From Achromobacter sp. UMC71 (GTDB lineage Bacteria > Pseudomonadota > Gammaproteobacteria > Burkholderiales > Burkholderiaceae_B): DNA of 64,000 nucleotides. Shown in pieces: positions 60,946-64,000 of this stretch (positions are counted from its first letter, which is position 1; each line of letters starts with the position of its first letter). The translations under genes were made by a program, and so were the position numbers. The notes below the pieces were generated by a model, which was not told where the DNA came from, made no database searches, and worked only from the letters and a program-made list of their open reading frames with translations. The stretch lies in the NCBI RefSeq assembly GCF_014170305.1, contig NZ_LZZT01000028.1, forward strand, positions 83,573 to 147,572, in the 5' to 3' direction.

Positions 60946-62613
60946 ATGGAAAGCACTGCAACACTAGACCTGCCCGGCGGCAAGCCGGGCTTCCTGGATA
61001 AAGAACGCACGATTGCCGGGCCGGGCTTTTCCCGCTGGCTGGTGCCCCCCGCCGCCCTGGCCATCCACCTGTGCATCGGCATGGCCTATGGCTTCTCGGT
61101 GTTCTGGCTGCCCCTGACCAAGGCGATCGGCGGCGCCCAGCCGCTGGCCTGCCCGGCCGACATGAGCCTGGCCGCCGAGCTGTTCACCACCAGCTGCGAC
61201 TGGCGCATCTCGACCATGGGCTGGATGTATACCCTGTTCTTCGTGCTGCTGGGCTGCTCCGCGGCGCTGTGGGGCGGCTGGCTGGAACGCGCCGGCCCGC
61301 GCAAGGCCGGCGTGGTATCGGCGCTGTGCTGGTGCGGCGGCCTGGTGATCTCGGCCATCGGCGTCTACCTGCACCAGATGTGGATGCTGTGGCTGGGCTC
61401 GGGCGTCATCGGCGGCATCGGCCTGGGGCTGGGCTATATCTCGCCGGTCAGCACCCTGATCAAGTGGTTCCCGGACCGCCGTGGCATGGCGACCGGCATG
61501 GCCATCATGGGCTTTGGCGGCGGCGCCATGATCGGCGCGCCGCTGGCCGACCTGCTGATGCGCCATTTCGCCACGCCGACCTCGGTCGGCGTCTGGCAGA
61601 CCTTCCTGACCATGGCGCTGGTGTACTTCGTCTTCATGATGGCCGGCGCGATGGGTTACCGCGTGCCGCCGACGGGCTGGAAGCCCGAAGGCTGGACCGC
61701 GCCCGCCAAGCAGGCCAACAACGCCATGATCACGAAGGGCCACGTGCACGTGAAGCGGGTCTGGGGCGTGCCGCAGTTCTGGCTGGTGTGGCTGGTGCTG
61801 TGCCTGAACGTGACGGCCGGCATCGGCATCCTGGGCATGGCCTCGCCGCTGCTGCAGGAAGTGTTCGGCGGCGGCCTGATCAACAAGCCCGAACTGGGCT
61901 ACGGCCAGCTCGACAAGAGCCAGCTGGCGGCGATTGCCGCCATCGCCGCGGGCTTCACCGGGCTGCTCAGCCTGTTCAACATCGGCGGCCGCTTCTTCTG
62001 GGCCAGCCTGTCGGACAAACTGGGCCGCAAGCTGACTTACCTGATCTTCTTCGTGCTGGGCTTCGTGCTGTACGCGGCCATCCCCTGGACCGCGCACATC
62101 GGCGCGCTGGCGCTGTTCGTCGCGGCCTTCTGCGTGATCCTGTCGATGTACGGCGGCGGCTTTGCCACGGTGCCTGCCTACCTGGCGGACCTGTTCGGCA
62201 CCCAGATGGTGGGCGCCATCCACGGCCGCCTGCTGACGGCCTGGTCGGCCGCGGGTATCTTCGGACCGGTGCTGGTGAACTACATCCGTGAATATCAGTT
62301 GAAGGCGGGAGTGCCGCGCGCCCAGGCCTACGACATCACCATGTACATCCTGGCAGGCATGCTGGTGCTGGGCTTCCTGTGCAACCTGGCGATCCGCCCG
62401 GTGAATCCCAAGTACTTCATGACCGACGAGGAACTGGCCCGCGAAAAGGCCCTGGCGCACGAACGTGCCGCGGCCGCCGAGACCCACGGGTCGAGCACGT
62501 CCACTTTCCGCACACCCCTGGCGCTGGTGCTGTTCGCCTGGGCCTGCGTCGGCATTCCGCTGGCCTGGGGCATCTGGATCACGCTGCAAAAGACGGTGGT
62601 GCTGTTCCACTGA
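60946..62613 (+). CDS. MFS transporter of oxalate/formate antiporter (OFA) type
   Basis: A 555-residue, 12-helix transporter. The N-terminal TM1 region (HLCIGMAYGFSVFWLPLTKA) and the helix 5 motif (YISPVSTLIKWFPDRRGMATG) are those of OxlT-type carriers. It has a long loop around residue 255 and extra hydrophobic C-terminal helix. GAGGAGA precedes the ATG. Its place 114 bp after fdsD suggests carboxylate (formate) transport, inferred from context. Confidence 0.86.
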   Translation: MESTATLDLPGGKPGFLDKERTIAGPGFSRWLVPPAALAIHLCIGMAYGFSVFWLPLTKAIGGAQPLACPADMSLAAELFTTSCDWRISTMGWMYTLFFVLLGCSAALWGGWLERAGPRKAGVVSALCWCGGLVISAIGVYLHQMWMLWLGSGVIGGIGLGLGYISPVSTLIKWFPDRRGMATGMAIMGFGGGAMIGAPLADLLMRHFATPTSVGVWQTFLTMALVYFVFMMAGAMGYRVPPTGWKPEGWTAPAKQANNAMITKGHVHVKRVWGVPQFWLVWLVLCLNVTAGIGILGMASPLLQEVFGGGLINKPELGYGQLDKSQLAAIAAIAAGFTGLLSLFNIGGRFFWASLSDKLGRKLTYLIFFVLGFVLYAAIPWTAHIGALALFVAAFCVILSMYGGGFATVPAYLADLFGTQMVGAIHGRLLTAWSAAGIFGPVLVNYIREYQLKAGVPRAQAYDITMYILAGMLVLGFLCNLAIRPVNPKYFMTDEELAREKALAHERAAAAETHGSSTSTFRTPLALVLFAWACVGIPLAWGIWITLQKTVVLFH

Positions 62614-62627
62614 CCCCCATAAGGACC

Positions 62628-62650
62628 GGGCGGCGCCGCGCGCGCCGCCC
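62628..62650. other. GC-rich hairpin after the transporter gene
   Basis: GGGCGGCGC (62628-62636), loop CGCGC, GCGCCGCCC (62642-62650). No U-run follows immediately, so it is a possible rho-assisted end rather than a clear terminator. Confidence 0.4.
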
Positions 62651-62772
62651 CGCCCCTGGGCGCGAAGCTGCTACATTGGCAGCCGCGCCCTTTGTTTTTT
62701 CTCCCTCCTTTTTCCGAATTCCCCTCCCATGACCTGCTTGCCCAAGAAGCCCCTCTCCGCCGGAGCGTTACG

Positions 62773-63915
62773 TTGACCCTGCCTGAACTGAGCTGGACGG
62801 AGGGCGATGCCCCCGACCAGACCACGCACACCGCCCGCTGGCGCTCGGAATCCGGCGCCACGCCTCCCAAACGGGTGGTGCTGGCCGACGACCGCACCAC
62901 CGCGGACATGGCCTACCGCCAGGCCTGCGAAGGCGTGGGCCTGCTGTGGCGCGGCGACTTCCAGAATGCGCGCCTCTTGCTGCAGGCCATGACGCGCCGC
63001 GTGGACAAGCGTCCCCGCAAGCCGGTCGAGACCCTGCTGGAAGCCTTCAACCAGCACCGCCAGATCCAGTCGCAGCGCGCGCGCATCCTGGGCATGCTGC
63101 TGATTCCGTTCGACGCCGGCCACGGCATTTCGCTGCGCCGCGCGCCCGACGCCCGCCAGGCCTGCGAAGAAGCGCACGGCCCGGCGAACGAGCCGTACGT
63201 AGCGTCCCTGCGCGAACTGCTGGGCCTGATCGGCGCGTTCGAGTGGCGCAAGAAGGGCGTGGAAATTCCCGTCCTGAACAACCGCATCCACCCGCACTAC
63301 GGCGTGTTTTCGCCGCTGCGCGGCGAATATATCGACCTGGTGGCCAACACCCCGATGCCGCGCGGCAGCGTGGCGTTCGATATCGGCACCGGCACCGGGG
63401 TGCTGGCCGCCGTGCTGGCGCGCCGCGGCGGCAAGCGGGTCATCGCCACCGACATGGATCCCCGCGCGCTGGCCTGCGCCCGCGAAAACCTGGAACGCCT
63501 GGGCCTGTCCAAGCAAGTCGACGTCGAGCAGGCGGACCTGTTCCCCGAAGGCCGCGTGTCGCTGATCGTCTGCAATCCGCCCTGGCTGCCCGCCCGCCCC
63601 AGCTCGCCGGTCGAGCAGGCCGTGTACGACCCGGACAGCCGCATGCTGCGCGGCTTTCTGAATGGGCTGGCGGCGCACCTGACGCCCAACGGCGAAGGCT
63701 GGCTGATCCTGTCGGACCTGGCCGAGCACCTGGGCCTGCGCACCCGTGAGCAGCTGCTGGAAATGATCCAGCAAGCCGGCCTGCGGGTGGTCGAGCGCAT
63801 CGACACGCGGCCCACGCACGGCCGCGCCAAGGACGCGAACGATCCCCTGTATGCGGCGCGGTCCAAGGAAGTGACGTCGCTGTGGCGCTTGGCGGCGGCC
63901 GCGCCGGCGGCCTGA
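62773..63915 (+). CDS. Class I SAM-dependent methyltransferase
   Basis: About 380 residues. The SAM-binding motif I is VAFDIGTGTGVLAAVLARR, followed by IATDMDPRAL, and the catalytic-type motif is CNPPWLPARP, as in N5-glutamine or N6-adenine methyltransferases. An N-terminal 190-residue domain (DMAYRQACEGVGLLWRGDFQ) precedes it. The start is uncertain: TTG 62773 has GGAG eight bases upstream, while an open frame begins at 62692. Substrate unknown; it resembles release-factor or ribosomal methyltransferases only in the motif. Confidence 0.82.
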   Translation: MTLPELSWTEGDAPDQTTHTARWRSESGATPPKRVVLADDRTTADMAYRQACEGVGLLWRGDFQNARLLLQAMTRRVDKRPRKPVETLLEAFNQHRQIQSQRARILGMLLIPFDAGHGISLRRAPDARQACEEAHGPANEPYVASLRELLGLIGAFEWRKKGVEIPVLNNRIHPHYGVFSPLRGEYIDLVANTPMPRGSVAFDIGTGTGVLAAVLARRGGKRVIATDMDPRALACARENLERLGLSKQVDVEQADLFPEGRVSLIVCNPPWLPARPSSPVEQAVYDPDSRMLRGFLNGLAAHLTPNGEGWLILSDLAEHLGLRTREQLLEMIQQAGLRVVERIDTRPTHGRAKDANDPLYAARSKEVTSLWRLAAAAPAA

Positions 63916-64000
63916 TCGCGCGCGCCGGCCTGGGACCTGTTAACACTAAAAGGCCCTCGCGCACGGAAAACGGCTCGGGCCGGGGGGGAATCCCCGGCCC

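Noticed and set aside
63916..64000. Terminator after the methyltransferase gene
   Set aside because: No convincing stem followed by a T-run before the window ends.

Overview
The window is chromosomal DNA of a GC-rich betaproteobacterium, most likely Burkholderiales/Alcaligenaceae (Achromobacter or Bordetella type). This rests on the very GC-rich codon bias, the queA-tgt-yajC-secD-secF and miaB-phoH-ybeY-ybeX-lnt gene orders, the soluble NAD-linked formate dehydrogenase block, and protein sequences that read as that group. No phage, plasmid, insertion sequence or CRISPR array was seen. Almost all of the window is ordinary core or lineage-core genome. The less explained material is in intergenic DNA, leaders and small repeats.

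Layout. 1-2063: a multidrug efflux pump (cut by the window edge) divergent from its TetR regulator, with a clear operator between them. 2064-2603: a gene-free stretch with a purine-rich tract, a composite hairpin and a 34-bp perfect inverted repeat. 2604-8395: lytic transglycosylase, ubiD, an unknown membrane protein, a yqjD-yqjE-yqjK-like operon and an exported unknown protein. 8533-13595: nitrate transporter nrtABD on the minus strand, then cysG (siroheme) on the plus strand. The nrtA upstream region carries a near-consensus sigma-54 promoter, two NtrC-like sites and a leader with ANTAR-type hairpin plus intrinsic terminator. 13674-19751: upp, dacB, an orphan amino-acid-type binding protein, a flavin reductase / luciferase-like monooxygenase pair and a divergent IclR regulator. 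19922-25728: queA-tgt-yajC-secD-secF. 25916-35650: orphan antitoxin-like regulator, glyoxalase-like protein, alaX-type editing protein, PAP2 phosphatase, miaB-phoH-ybeY-ybeX-lnt and an aldo/keto reductase. 36033-36793: two tandem copies of a tRNA-Ala/Glu/Asp triplet. 37023-48560: PAS/LuxR regulator, bioB with a DMT permease carrying a (GCA)14 microsatellite, MFS permease, peroxiredoxin, small exported protein, dienelactone hydrolase and a 1251-residue AsmA-like DUF748 protein. 48796-62613: molybdenum-cofactor genes moaCDE-moaB-moeA (+) facing mobA-moaA (-), a ModE-like regulator, then fdsGBA-fdsC-fdsD and an oxalate/formate-type transporter. 62773-63915: a methyltransferase.

How genes work together. 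The 48.8-62.6 kb block joins cofactor manufacture (MoaA/C/D/E, MoaB, MoeA, MobA), cofactor insertion (FdsC/FhdD-type), the molybdenum enzyme (FdsGBA + FdsD), a molybdate-type regulator and a probable carboxylate transporter. The nitrate uptake operon and cysG serve assimilatory nitrate/nitrite reduction, whose reductases (Moco and siroheme dependent) are not in this window. No clearly new multi-gene system was found; the best leads are the nrtA leader, the 2424-2587 inverted-repeat element, a minus-strand terminator/possible small RNA before moaC, a frame-breaking C-run at the alaX start, and the in-gene GCA repeat.
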